Of a DNA stretch of 64,000 nucleotides, positions 51,542-60,740 are shown piece by piece. Source of the stretch: Natronolimnohabitans sp. A-GB9. GTDB lineage: Archaea; Halobacteriota; Halobacteria; Halobacteriales; Natrialbaceae. The stretch is from the NCBI RefSeq assembly GCF_030848565.1, contig NZ_JAVDDV010000004.1, forward strand, positions 244,298 through 308,297. Reading direction: 5' to 3'. Positions within the stretch are counted from its first letter, which is position 1. Each line of letters begins with the position of its first letter. The notes beneath the pieces were generated by a model. That model made no database searches, was not told the DNA's origin, and saw only the letters and a list, made by a program, of their open reading frames with translations. The translations under genes were made by a program, and so were the position numbers.

Positions 51542-53956
51542 TCAGACGACGTCGACCAGTCGCCGTTCCTGGATTGGTACCAGCGGCTCCTCGGGGAAGG
51601 CGACACTGACGGTGAACTCGAGTTCGTCGGCGTCGGCGCCGAAGACGCCGACTGGGACCGTCTCCGTATCGCGGAGGTAACTGCTCGTGCTGGTCATCTC
51701 GACACCGTCGTCGGGAACGGACGATCCCGAGTGGCTCGAGGACGCGTCGCCCCCTCGGCCGGTGACCGTCACCCGGATCCCGGCTCGCGCGGGCTCGCCG
51801 ACGTTGCGGATCGTCACCTCACAGACCTCGTTCTCACCGGTCGCGATCGTCTCGGGGAAGGGCCCCCAGTCGATCTCGACGGCAGGCAGCGACTGGGCGC
51901 CCTCGTAGACGCGCTCGGCGACGCCTTCCGAGAGGCCGGCGTCGACGAGTCCCACGATACCGGCCTCGAGGACGTCACCTGGCGTCGTCAGTCCCTCCTT
52001 GGAGAGCTTGCTCGCCCGACCCGACGCGACGTCGTCGATGGCCGTCAGCCCGACGGCGGTCTCGGAGACGCCGTGCTCGAGTTGGGCCTCGGCTCGACGG
52101 GCGAGATTGGCCGCGTGGGGGCCGACGAGCCGATCGAGAAACGCGCCGAGCGCCGAGACGAGTCGCGTCGCGTTGCGTCGGATCACCCACGCGTCGTCGG
52201 TTAGTTCGGTCGGCGTGCTCCCGGTCGAACTTTCGAGGACCGCGAGCACCTTCCGCTGGCCAGCCTCGAGGTCGCTCGTCTCACGATCGGCAAGAACGGT
52301 GTCGATCGCGTCTTGTTCGGACTGGCGGGCCGACACCGAGTCGAACTCGTCAGCGGTCGCGACCGCCTCGAAGATCTCGTCGATCCCGAGATCGACCGTT
52401 CCCTCGGCGACACGATCACAGAGGTCAGCAAACGTCGCAGCCGTCTCGAGTCGCAGGTAGTACTTCGAGGCGAGGCGGCCACGCGGCGTCGCCTCGATCG
52501 AGAGATCGTCCCCGTCCATCTCGACGAAGCCCCGATCGACCAGGTCCTCGAGACAGTCCCTGACGCGGCGCCGGAGGTCGGGAAAGCCGTACTCCTCGGG
52601 TTTGGACTGGCCGCGCTCGTAGTAGAACGTCGTCTCGAGCCAGGCCATCACCTCCTCTACGTCGGCGATCGTCCCCATCGCGATCTCGGCGTTGAGATGT
52701 GTCTCGAGGCTCTCGGCCAGCCGGGACTCGATCTCCTTGCCGTCGTCGAGCAGCCGCCGATACTTGTCGGCCTCCGAGCGGTCACAGACGACCCAGCCGT
52801 AGCCGACGTCGTCGTAGCCGGGCCGACCAGCACGGCCGAGCATCTGGAGGACGTCGAGCGGGCTCATGTCGACTTCGCCCTCGAGTGGGTCGTGGAGTTT
52901 CGTGTCCCGAATCACGACACAGCGGGCGGGCAGGTTGACGCCCCACGCGAGCGTCGAGGTCGAAAAGAGGAGTTCGATGCGACCCTCTTTGAACCACTCC
53001 TCGACGAGGTCGCGTTCGTCCTTCGAGAGTCCCGCGTGGTGGAAGGCGACGCCATCGAGGACCGACTTGCGGAGCGTGTCGTTCTCGAGGGTCTCTTTCA
53101 ACTCGGTGTGGAAGTCGTAGTCGCCTCGAACACCCATCTCGATGTCACGTTCGGCGATCTCGTCTCTGGCCTTCTCGGCCGCGCGGACGGTGTCCTGTCG
53201 GGAGGAGACGAACACGAGTGCCTGGCCGTCCTCCCGGAGGTGGGGTTCCGCGATGTCGAGGGCCCGGTAGAGGCGTCGATACTTGTCCGCAAACGAGTTC
53301 TCGCCGTGCGTGTAGGTCTTGACGCCCGCGTGTAAGTCGACGGGGCGGTACTCCTCGCCGAACTCGAAGGTCGTCTCCGCGGGCGCGTCGAGCCACGCGG
53401 CCACGTCGTCGACGTTTGGCATCGTCGCCGACAGCGCGACCACGCGGGGGTTACAGAGCCGTCGGAGCCGCGAAATGGTGACCTCCAGGACGGAGCCGCG
53501 ACGGTCCGCGTCGAGCAGGTGCACCTCGTCGATGACACAGACGTCGATCTCGGTGACGAAGTCGTACCGTCGTGAATCGTGTTTTCGGGTCGCCGAGTCG
53601 AGTTTCTCGGGGGTCATCACGAGGATATCGGCACGGCGCGCGCGACGGGGATTGAGATCCCGCTCACCTGTGACGACGTACACCGAGTAACCGAGGTCCT
53701 CGAAGCGATCCCAGTCGTCTTCCTTCTCGTTGGTTAGCGCCCGCAGCGGCGCGATAAACAGCGCCGTGCCGCCCTCGGAAAGCGTCTTGCAGATAGCCAG
53801 CTCCGCCAGCGCGGTCTTGCCCGAGGCCGTCGGCGCACTCGCGACGACGTTTTCCTCCGACTCGAGCAGTGCTGGCAGCGCCTCACGTTGCATCCGGTTG
53901 AACTCCTCGAAGGCGAATGCGTCGGCGAATTCGGGGAGAACCTCGGCGACCTCCAT
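51542..53956 (-). CDS. Ski2-type DEVH-box helicase with Sec63-like region
   Basis: An 804-residue superfamily 2 helicase. Motif I is ASAPTASGKTALAEL near 40-54, motif Ib ILVMTPEKLD, motif II VIDEVHLLDADRRG near 138-151, motif III ALSATMPNVDD, motif VI QMLGRAGRPGYDD near 386-398. After the winged helix comes a Sec63/ratchet-like helical region (about 500-680), then a beta-sandwich-like C terminus (about 690-800). This is the Ski2/Brr2/Hel308 group, but the retained KYYLRLETAATF and lack of the usual Hel308 C-terminal signature make an archaeal Ski2-like helicase more likely. RNA or DNA substrate is unresolved. ATG 53956 is used; a GTG one codon earlier is possible. Confidence 0.88.
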   Translation of the reverse strand: MEVAEVLPEFADAFAFEEFNRMQREALPALLESEENVVASAPTASGKTALAELAICKTLSEGGTALFIAPLRALTNEKEDDWDRFEDLGYSVYVVTGERDLNPRRARRADILVMTPEKLDSATRKHDSRRYDFVTEIDVCVIDEVHLLDADRRGSVLEVTISRLRRLCNPRVVALSATMPNVDDVAAWLDAPAETTFEFGEEYRPVDLHAGVKTYTHGENSFADKYRRLYRALDIAEPHLREDGQALVFVSSRQDTVRAAEKARDEIAERDIEMGVRGDYDFHTELKETLENDTLRKSVLDGVAFHHAGLSKDERDLVEEWFKEGRIELLFSTSTLAWGVNLPARCVVIRDTKLHDPLEGEVDMSPLDVLQMLGRAGRPGYDDVGYGWVVCDRSEADKYRRLLDDGKEIESRLAESLETHLNAEIAMGTIADVEEVMAWLETTFYYERGQSKPEEYGFPDLRRRVRDCLEDLVDRGFVEMDGDDLSIEATPRGRLASKYYLRLETAATFADLCDRVAEGTVDLGIDEIFEAVATADEFDSVSARQSEQDAIDTVLADRETSDLEAGQRKVLAVLESSTGSTPTELTDDAWVIRRNATRLVSALGAFLDRLVGPHAANLARRAEAQLEHGVSETAVGLTAIDDVASGRASKLSKEGLTTPGDVLEAGIVGLVDAGLSEGVAERVYEGAQSLPAVEIDWGPFPETIATGENEVCEVTIRNVGEPARAGIRVTVTGRGGDASSSHSGSSVPDDGVEMTSTSSYLRDTETVPVGVFGADADELEFTVSVAFPEEPLVPIQERRLVDVV

Positions 53957-54009
53957 CACCCTGAAACGGGAAGCGGCGAGTCAAAGGCGTTTCCTTCGCG
54001 TCGTCGATC

Positions 54010-54612
54010 CTACCGGCTGGCGAACACGACTGCGAGAATCGCGCCGCCAGTGGCGAAAGCGAGCGGGTAGAGCACGCCACCGAGGACGATCGCGGGGAGC
54101 AGTTCCGGTGCCATCGAGCCGCTCGCCTCGATACCGAAGAACGCCCCTTCCGCGCTCGACTCGGCGACGAGCGCGCCCAGACCCATGACGACGGCGTAGC
54201 CGATCGTCACCGGCGCGCCGACGACGACGGCCTCACCGAGGTCGTCGGCGTTCAACTGCACGGCCAGCAGTGCACCCATTCCGAGCAACACGATCGGCGG
54301 GATCAGATACAACAGGTCGGCACTCGTCGCGCCGGATTCGGCGATGAAGTCGACGGTGCTCGAGCCACCGATCCCACCGATCGCACCCGAGGCCTCGATA
54401 TCGACCAGGTGGGCGTTGTAGAAGTACCAGGCGACGCCTTTCCACTCGGCGACGCCGTCGCCAAAGGCCTCGCGAACCTCGTCGACGATCAACAGATACG
54501 TCACGAGATAGCCGAGCACGGCGGCGAGCACGCCGAGCCCAGCACTTGCCGCGACACTCGAGTTCGAGCCACGCGATACGGTCCCGTCGGAACTCGTCGG
54601 CTGTCCGGTCAT
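54010..54612 (-). CDS. Integral membrane protein (200 aa)
   Basis: A 200-residue membrane protein with a Ser/Thr/Gly-rich N terminus and about five hydrophobic segments (VAASAGLGVLAAVLGYL near 20-36; LLYLIPPIVLLGMGALLAV; VVVGAPVTIGYAVVMGLG; a last span near 172-197). A loop near 47-85 is glycine-rich and carries WYFYNAHLVDIEA. This is a typical haloarchaeal DUF-type membrane protein without known function. ATG 54612 is chosen because the frame upstream crosses an AT-rich promoter region. It is downstream of, and possibly not co-transcribed with, the PH-domain gene because a family A repeat lies between. Confidence 0.75.
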   Translation of the reverse strand: MTGQPTSSDGTVSRGSNSSVAASAGLGVLAAVLGYLVTYLLIVDEVREAFGDGVAEWKGVAWYFYNAHLVDIEASGAIGGIGGSSTVDFIAESGATSADLLYLIPPIVLLGMGALLAVQLNADDLGEAVVVGAPVTIGYAVVMGLGALVAESSAEGAFFGIEASGSMAPELLPAIVLGGVLYPLAFATGGAILAVVFASR

Positions 54613-54719
54613 CGTACCGACTCCGGAGACGAGTCGATTGCATGGGTCTTGTGGTTCGATCCCGTAGATATCACTCGAGAGATACGTCGAAGCGTCGTAT
54701 AACGGCAACGCAGTTCGAC

Positions 54720-54790
54720 CATACGGGCTCCTGTCGTCACGTTCCGCCGATCGCCACACAGGTCGGCGATCGGTACAGCAGTCCGTATCA
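54720..54790. repeat. Family A palindromic repeat, short form
   Basis: CATACGGGCTCCTGTCGTCACGTTCC then CCGATCGCC ... GGCGATCGG and TACAGCAGTCCGTATCA; about 14 bases shorter than the others in the right arm. The TCA at 54788-54790 is the complement of the stop of the PH-domain gene. Confidence 0.85.
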
Positions 54791-55303
54791 GACGGCGGAT
54801 TCTTCGGTCGAGGACTCCTCGAGCTGGTCGCTTACGTGTTGTGACGCGCGCTCGGGGTTTGGGACGCGTTCGAAGGTGAGTTCGGGCTCTCCAGAGCCGG
54901 CGGTGTAGACCGTCAGATCGCCGTAACCGAGTGCACGGCCGAGAACGCCCTGGCTGAGACTCGTGTTCTGGACTCGCTCGAGACGAAACTGCGTGACGTC
55001 CCGGGAGACGACGCCGTATTTCTTGTACAGCTCCGAGGTGGTGATCACGTACCGGGTGTTCGTCCAGAAGAGATAGCGGACGCCGGCTAACACGCCTCCC
55101 GCTATCGCGAGCAAGACACCGAAGATCGTCAGAAGGTTGACGCCGTCGGTCGCGGTCCAGCCGGCCAGTACGAATCCGAGGAGAACGAGGCCGATCCCGA
55201 CCGGTACCCCTGCCCCCATCGAGATGGGATGGGGGCGACTCTCCCAGACGATGTCGTCGTCGTCGCTGATGTGAAACCAGTCGGGAGTCGTGCTGAACGC
55301 CAT
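54788..55303 (-). CDS. PH-domain membrane protein (bPH2/DUF304-like)
   Basis: A 171-residue protein. After a short soluble start (DIVWESRPHPISM) two transmembrane helices lie at about 33-53 and 60-78, followed by a bPH2-type domain: NTRYVITTSELYKKYGVV, VTQFRLERVQNTSLSQGV, LGRALGYGDLTVYTAG. The Y-V-I-T-T / E-R-V-Q-N-T-S motifs are diagnostic of the DUF304/bPH2 family, membrane-linked proteins of unknown function. The C-terminal tail is acidic (LEESSTEESAV). ATG 55303 gives MAFSTTPDWFHISDDDD. It is divergent from lipA. Confidence 0.87.
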   Translation of the reverse strand: MAFSTTPDWFHISDDDDIVWESRPHPISMGAGVPVGIGLVLLGFVLAGWTATDGVNLLTIFGVLLAIAGGVLAGVRYLFWTNTRYVITTSELYKKYGVVSRDVTQFRLERVQNTSLSQGVLGRALGYGDLTVYTAGSGEPELTFERVPNPERASQHVSDQLEESSTEESAV

Positions 55304-55489
55304 CGACAGACGGTATTCCGTTCGATCCCGTAAATCTATGGGCGGTAGGAGCCGATTACCCGCCTCTATCGTGTCTCGCAGAACCATGGCCGCTCGAACG
55401 CTCGTCCAGCGGAGTCAGGCCCGACGGCGATCGACAGGAGGGCTGCTCGATGAGCACGGTTTTTCACGGTCGGCCCCTAGAACCAATGT

Positions 55490-56455
55490 ATGAGCACGAC
55501 TCGCAAGCCCGAGTGGCTGAAGATGCGGCCACCGTCGGGCCGGGAGTTTGCGGGTATCCGGGAGACGCTTCGCGAACGGGATCTCCACACCGTCTGCGAG
55601 GAGGCCAACTGCCCCAATCTCGGCGAGTGCTGGTCGGGTGGGGCTGGCACCGGCTCAGGTGACGGTGGGACGGCGACGTTCATGTTGATGGGTGATCGCT
55701 GCTCTCGAGCCTGTAACTTCTGTGACGTCGAGACCGGCGGGATGGAGCCGCTCGATCCCGACGAACCCGAAAACGTCGCCGAGGCGGTCGCCGAAATCGG
55801 GCTGGACTACGTCGTCCTGACGAGCGTCGATCGCGACGATCTGTCCGACCAGGGCGCGGGTCACTTCGCGGAGACGATCCGTGAGATCAAAGCGCGCCAT
55901 CCGGGAATCCTCGTCGAGGTTCTCATCCCCGATTTCCAGGGCGAAGAACGGCTCGTCCGAAAGATCATCGACGCCGATCCGGACGTCATCGCACACAACG
56001 TCGAGACCGTCGAACGGCTGCAGTTTCCCGTCCGGGACCGACGCGCGGGGTACGAACAGTCGCTGTCGGTGTTAGAGCAGGTCGATCGCGAGTCCGACAT
56101 CTACACCAAGACCTCGATCATGCTCGGCCACGGCGAGTACGACCACGAAGTCTACCAGACACTCGCCGACTGCCGCGAACGCGGCGTCGACATCGTCACG
56201 CTCGGACAGTACCTCCAACCCTCACGGAACCACCTCGAGGTCCGTCGCTACGACCATCCCGACAAGTACGAGACCTGGCGCCGGGTCGCCGAGGAGGAAC
56301 TCGGCTTTCTCTACTGTGCCAGCGGACCGATGGTGCGCTCGTCGTACAAGGCAGGCGAACTGTTCGTCGACGCCGTGTTGCGGGAGGGGAAAAGCGTCGA
56401 GGCCGCTCGAGCGGACGCTCGCCGCTCGGAGCCGGCGACACGACCCGAGTCTTAA
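55490..56455 (+). CDS. lipA: Lipoyl synthase
   Basis: Radical SAM enzyme that inserts two sulfurs into protein-bound octanoyl groups to make lipoate. The 321-residue protein has both iron-sulfur sites: the LipA auxiliary cluster CEEANCPNLGEC near 36-47 and the radical-SAM CSRACNFC near 71-78. Conserved VLTSVDRDDL near 104-113 and HNVETV segments follow, and the third auxiliary ligand lies in the C-terminal region. It precedes the 2-oxoacid dehydrogenase genes, whose E2 carries the lipoyl domain that it modifies. ATG 55490. Its TAA stop is followed by TACGGACC, a partial family A end. Confidence 0.95.
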   Translation: MSTTRKPEWLKMRPPSGREFAGIRETLRERDLHTVCEEANCPNLGECWSGGAGTGSGDGGTATFMLMGDRCSRACNFCDVETGGMEPLDPDEPENVAEAVAEIGLDYVVLTSVDRDDLSDQGAGHFAETIREIKARHPGILVEVLIPDFQGEERLVRKIIDADPDVIAHNVETVERLQFPVRDRRAGYEQSLSVLEQVDRESDIYTKTSIMLGHGEYDHEVYQTLADCRERGVDIVTLGQYLQPSRNHLEVRRYDHPDKYETWRRVAEEELGFLYCASGPMVRSSYKAGELFVDAVLREGKSVEAARADARRSEPATRPES

Positions 56456-56675
56456 TACGGACCGTCACCAGCCCTGCCACACTCCAGCCGAGTCAGGGCT
56501 GTGCCGGGAAATTGGGACGAGGGATCGGATAACACTCCCACCCGATCCCGGAGTATGTGTGAACGATGCGCGCGCGGCTCGAGGAGGAAACGGCGTCACG
56601 AGAATCCAGTCATCGGCGGACGGAATCGTACAGCGCTGTTCACTCTCGCCCCCTGTCAGTGGCGAGAATCTCATG

Positions 56676-56700
56676 AATAGTAAACTATTTTGGGAAACTC
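56676..56700 (+). promoter_or_regulatory. Promoter of the 2-oxoacid dehydrogenase operon
   Basis: The AT-rich inverted repeat AATAGT-AA-ACTATT (56676-56689) with following TTTTGGG resembles a TATA region. A start about 25 to 30 bases further would fall near 56715, downstream of the ATG at 56690, which supports the GTG at 56750 as the first codon. A hairpin TCTCGCC ... GGCGAGA precedes it near 56644-56667. Confidence 0.5.
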
Positions 56701-56749
56701 CTTTACCTTGAGCGATAGTTTGTCCGGATATGTACAGGTGGGTCTACCC

Positions 56750-57877
56750 GTGAGTACGATACAGCGAAGCCCCCGGGAACGAGTACAGGTCTTGGACGAG
56801 GCCGGCCGGGTGGTCGACGGCGCGGAGGTGCCCGACCTGAACGAGGACGAACTCGTCGAGATGTACGAGCAGATGCGGCTGGTTCGACACTTCGACGAGC
56901 GGGCGGTGAGCCTCCAGCGCCAGGGACGAATGGGAACGTACCCGCCGTTGTCGGGCCAGGAGGGGTCCCAGATTGGCAGCGCTCACGCACTGGCCGACGA
57001 GGACTGGGTCTTCCCCAGTTACCGCGAACACGGCGTTGGCCTCGTTCGCGGGATGAGCTTAGAGCGAACGCTTCTGTACTGGATGGGCCACGAGCAGGGC
57101 AACTACATCCCCGAGGACGTCAACATGTTCTCGGTCGCAGTGCCCATCGCGACCCAGATCCCCCACGCGACCGGCGCAGCGTGGGCGTCGAAGTTACAGG
57201 GCGAAGAGAACGCCTTCATGTGTTACTTCGGCGACGGCGCGACCTCCGAGGGCGACTTCCACGAAGGGCTGAACTTCGCGGGCGTCTTCGATACGCCGAA
57301 CGTCTTCTTCTGTAACAACAACCAGTGGGCCATCTCGGTACCCCGAGAGCGCCAGACTGCAAGCGCAACGCTGGCCCAGAAAGCCGAGGCCTACGGGTTC
57401 GAGGGCGTCCAGGTCGACGGGATGGACCCGCTTGCCGTCTACAAGGTCACCAGCGAGGCCATCGAGAAAGCCAAAAATCCCGACGCCGTCGAGGACGACG
57501 GCCCCGGGCGGGCGACGCGGCCGACGATGATCGAGGCCGTCCAGTACCGATTCGGTGCCCACACCACGGCCGACGACCCCTCGGTCTACCGCGACGAGGA
57601 AGAGGTCGAACGCTGGAAACAGAAGGACCCGATCCCTCGCCTCGAGACCTACCTGCGAAACCAGGGGATCCTCGACGACGAACGCGTCGACGCGATCGAA
57701 GAGCGGATCCACGAGGCGGTCGCCGATGCGATCGACAGCGCGGAGTCGGTCGAACGACCCGAGCCCGAGGAAATCTTCGCACACGTCTACGAGGGAATGC
57801 CCCGGCGCCTGCAGCGTCAACTCGAGTACTTCGAATCGGTTCGCGAACGACACGGCGACGACGCACTCCTGGAGTGA
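56750..57877 (+). CDS. 2-oxoacid dehydrogenase E1 component, alpha subunit
   Basis: Thiamine-diphosphate-dependent subunit that decarboxylates a 2-oxoacid in the E1 heterotetramer. The 375-residue protein has PDH/BCKDH E1alpha signatures: [21 protein letters not shown] near 40-60, the ThDP/Mg motif [19 protein letters not shown] near 161-179, NNNQWAIS near 190-197 and [16 protein letters not shown] near 262-277 with the phospho-loop histidine. The GTG at 56750 is preferred to ATG 56690 because the likely promoter covers the latter. It is followed by E1beta after 4 bases. In haloarchaea such complexes are found but may prefer branched-chain or unknown 2-oxoacids, as pyruvate is oxidised by ferredoxin oxidoreductase. 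Confidence 0.93.
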   Translation: MSTIQRSPRERVQVLDEAGRVVDGAEVPDLNEDELVEMYEQMRLVRHFDERAVSLQRQGRMGTYPPLSGQEGSQIGSAHALADEDWVFPSYREHGVGLVRGMSLERTLLYWMGHEQGNYIPEDVNMFSVAVPIATQIPHATGAAWASKLQGEENAFMCYFGDGATSEGDFHEGLNFAGVFDTPNVFFCNNNQWAISVPRERQTASATLAQKAEAYGFEGVQVDGMDPLAVYKVTSEAIEKAKNPDAVEDDGPGRATRPTMIEAVQYRFGAHTTADDPSVYRDEEEVERWKQKDPIPRLETYLRNQGILDDERVDAIEERIHEAVADAIDSAESVERPEPEEIFAHVYEGMPRRLQRQLEYFESVRERHGDDALLE

Positions 57878-57881
57878 TACG

Positions 57882-58898
57882 ATGGCAGCAGAGACAGGAA
57901 CTCAGTCCGAATCGGCGGAGACGGAAAGTCTCACTCTCGTACAGGCGGTTCGAGACGGGCTGTACACGGAGATGCAACGCGACGAGGACGTCATCGTCAT
58001 GGGCGAGGACGTCGGAGAAAACGGCGGCGTCTTTCGCGCTACTGAAGGACTATACGACGAGTTCGGCGAGAACCGCGTGATCGACACTCCGCTCGCCGAG
58101 TCGGGGATCGTCGGCACGGCGATCGGGATGGCTGCCTACGGGCTGCGTCCCGTCCCCGAGATCCAGTTCCTCGGGTTCATCTACCCCGCGTTCGACCAGA
58201 TCGTCTCCCACGCCGCGCGCTTGCGGACGCGCTCGCGCGGCCGATTCACGTGTCCGTTGGTCGTCCGCGCCCCCTACGGCGGCGGCATCCGAGCACCCGA
58301 ACACCACTCCGAGTCCTCGGAGGCGATGTTCGTCCACCAGCCCGGACTCAAGGTCGTCATCCCGTCGACGCCCTACGACACGAAGGGGTTGCTCACCAGC
58401 GCGATCCGTGATCCGGACCCAGTGCTCTTTCTCGAGCCGAAACTCATCTACCGTGCGTTCCGCGAGGACGTCCCGGTCGACTCTTACGAGGTCCCACTCG
58501 GCGAGGCGGCCGTCCGCCGGCACGGCGAAGACATCTCCGTCTACACGTGGGGTGCAATGACTCGGCCGACCGTCGAGGCCGCCGACAACCTCGCCGAGGA
58601 GGGGATCGACGTCGAGGTGGTCGATCTACGGACGCTGTCGCCGTTAGACGAGGAGACCATCGTCGAGTCCTTCGAGAAGACGGGCCGCGCTGCGGTCGTC
58701 CACGAGGCCCCCAAGACGGGCGGACTCGGTGCAGAGATCGTCGCGACGCTTCAGGAAGAGTCACTGCTGTATCAGGAAGCACCGATCACGCGCATCACGG
58801 GATTCGATACGCCGTTCCCGCTGTACGCGCTCGAGGACTACTATCTGCCGGAGCCCGAACGGATCGAAGACGGCATTCGGGAAGCCGCCGAGTTCTGA
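57882..58898 (+). CDS. 2-oxoacid dehydrogenase E1 component, beta subunit
   Basis: Partner subunit of E1alpha; together they form the ThDP site. The 338-residue protein has VRDGLYTEMQRDEDVIVMGED with the activating Glu near 43, GVFRATEGLYDEFGENRV, the DTPLAESGIVGTAIGMAAYG stretch and APYGGGIRAPEHHSESSE near 129-146, and a transketolase C-terminal domain (EEGIDVEVVDLRTLSPLD). The gene starts four bases after the alpha stop, consistent with coupled translation. Neighbours E2 and E3 complete the complex. Confidence 0.94.
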   Translation: MAAETGTQSESAETESLTLVQAVRDGLYTEMQRDEDVIVMGEDVGENGGVFRATEGLYDEFGENRVIDTPLAESGIVGTAIGMAAYGLRPVPEIQFLGFIYPAFDQIVSHAARLRTRSRGRFTCPLVVRAPYGGGIRAPEHHSESSEAMFVHQPGLKVVIPSTPYDTKGLLTSAIRDPDPVLFLEPKLIYRAFREDVPVDSYEVPLGEAAVRRHGEDISVYTWGAMTRPTVEAADNLAEEGIDVEVVDLRTLSPLDEETIVESFEKTGRAAVVHEAPKTGGLGAEIVATLQEESLLYQEAPITRITGFDTPFPLYALEDYYLPEPERIEDGIREAAEF

Positions 58899-59028
58899 GA
58901 CGGACCACCGTGATCGATCGTCCCCGTCGATATTTTGCATGCCTGCCTCGTCGCCGTCGCATCTGCGGTGGTCGTCTCGAGGCCGATATCGGCCAAAACG
59001 ATATGTGAGCCCACAGTGAAGGCGACGT

Positions 59029-60633
59029 ATGCGCGAGTTCGAACTCCCCGACGTCGGCGAAGGGGTCGCCGAGGGGGAACTGGTCTCGTGGCTGGTCGAG
59101 GAGGGCGATACCGTTACCGAAGACCAGCCCGTCGCAGAAGTCGAGACCGACAAGGCCCTCGTCGAGGTTCCGGCACCGGTCGACGGCACGGTCCGGGAAC
59201 TGCACTACGAGGAAGGGGACGTGATTCCAGTCGGTGCGGTGTTCGTTACGTTCGACGTGGCGGGCGAGCCGACGACCGACGAGGAACAAGAACGGGCGAG
59301 TGAGCCCGCGGGCGTCGATCCGCCTGCGGAAGCGGTGACCGAACCCGGAGACAGCGACGCTGCCGGCAGCCCCGGTGCAACCGGCGGCGACACCGAGGAA
59401 CCCGCTGCGCCCCAAGACCGCCTCTTCGTACCGCCACGCGTTCGGGAACGTGCCCGTGAGGAAGGGCTCGACCTCTCGAGTCTCCGCGGCAGCGGTCCCG
59501 GTGGACGGATCACCGCGGCAGACGTACGGGCCGCCATCGACGGTGGTAGCGGCGCCACTGGTGGCACGGGAGCACAGGCACAGGAGGTCGAAACCGAGAC
59601 CGAGGCCGATGCCGGCGCCACGGAGGCCGGACCCACTCCGTCGAGTCAGCGACAGGCCACTAGTGCCACGCCATCCCAGGTAGCGTCCGCAGACCGTGAT
59701 CGGACGCTGGCCGCGCCCGCGACCCGTCGCCTCGCACAGGAGGAAGGCGTCGATATCGATGCCGTCCCGACCGACGAGATGCGGGATGGCGAGGCGTTCG
59801 TCACCCCCGAAGCGGTTCGGGAGTACGCACAGGCACAGAAGCACGCCCAAGAAGCCGATCGAGAAGCGGTCGCAGCCGGCGAACCGGTCGGAACGGAAGA
59901 CGCCGAGTTCGCCCCCGGAGAACGGGAGCGCCGCGAACCCTTTACCGGCGTCCGCCAGCGGATCGCCGAGGCGATGGTCGAGTCGAAGTACACCGCGCCC
60001 CACGTCACCCACCACGACGAAGCCGACGTCACCGCCCTCGTCGAGGCCCGTGAGGACCTCAAACCGCGCGCCGAGGAGCGGGGGATCCGGCTGACCTACA
60101 TGCCTTTCATCATGAAGGCCGTGATCGCGGGGCTGAAAGAACACCCCGAAATGAACGCGGTCATCGACGAGGACAACGAGGAGATCGTCTACCGAGACTA
60201 CTACAACATCGGGGTCGCCACCGCGACCGACGCCGGCTTGATGGTTCCGGTCCTCGAGAACGCCGACGAGAAGGGCCTACTCCAGTTGGCCTCGGAGATG
60301 AACGAACTCGTCCAGAAGGCCCGTGAACGCTCGATCGGTCCAGACGAACTGCAGGGGTCGACGTTTACGATCACCAACATCGGCGGCATCGGCGGCGAGT
60401 ACGCCACGCCGATCATCAACTACCCCGAGGCGGGCATCCTCGCGATCGGCGAGATAAAGCGCAAACCGCGTGTCGTGACCGACGACGACGGATCGGAGTC
60501 GATCGAACCCCGATCCGTGATGACGCTGTCGGCGTCGTTCGATCACCGACTGATCGACGGCGCGGTCGGCGCGGCGTTTACCAACACCGTCATCGAGTAC
60601 CTCGAGAATCCCCACCTCCTCTTACTCGAGTGA
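59029..60633 (+). CDS. 2-oxoacid dehydrogenase E2 (dihydrolipoyl acyltransferase)
   Basis: Core enzyme that accepts the acyl group on lipoate and passes it to CoA. The 534-residue protein has an N-terminal lipoyl domain (VAEVETDKALVEVPAPVDG with Lys near 44), an Ala/Gly/Asp/Glu linker, two segments resembling E3-binding domains (VPPRVRERAREEGLDLSSL near 140-158 and APATRRLAQEEGVDIDAV near 228-245), and the catalytic domain with ASFDHRLIDGAVGAAF near 504-519 (His and Asp of HxxxDG). LipA, just upstream, is the enzyme that would lipoylate it. 130 bases separate it from E1beta. Confidence 0.94.
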   Translation: MREFELPDVGEGVAEGELVSWLVEEGDTVTEDQPVAEVETDKALVEVPAPVDGTVRELHYEEGDVIPVGAVFVTFDVAGEPTTDEEQERASEPAGVDPPAEAVTEPGDSDAAGSPGATGGDTEEPAAPQDRLFVPPRVRERAREEGLDLSSLRGSGPGGRITAADVRAAIDGGSGATGGTGAQAQEVETETEADAGATEAGPTPSSQRQATSATPSQVASADRDRTLAAPATRRLAQEEGVDIDAVPTDEMRDGEAFVTPEAVREYAQAQKHAQEADREAVAAGEPVGTEDAEFAPGERERREPFTGVRQRIAEAMVESKYTAPHVTHHDEADVTALVEAREDLKPRAEERGIRLTYMPFIMKAVIAGLKEHPEMNAVIDEDNEEIVYRDYYNIGVATATDAGLMVPVLENADEKGLLQLASEMNELVQKARERSIGPDELQGSTFTITNIGGIGGEYATPIINYPEAGILAIGEIKRKPRVVTDDDGSESIEPRSVMTLSASFDHRLIDGAVGAAFTNTVIEYLENPHLLLLE

Positions 60634-60740
60634 GACGGCCTGGCGATCACACAACCAAACCCCGGTTCGCGGGTCGTCCGGAAAACGCCGAGATGTCGTC
60701 GACCGCCAGATAGACTGTCTCCGCCGTCGAAGGTAGCCCC

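Noticed and set aside
58795..60144. Long minus-strand open frame opposite E1beta and E2
   Set aside because: It overlaps clearly identified lipoyl, linker and catalytic regions of E2 on the other strand; the shadow product has no family features.
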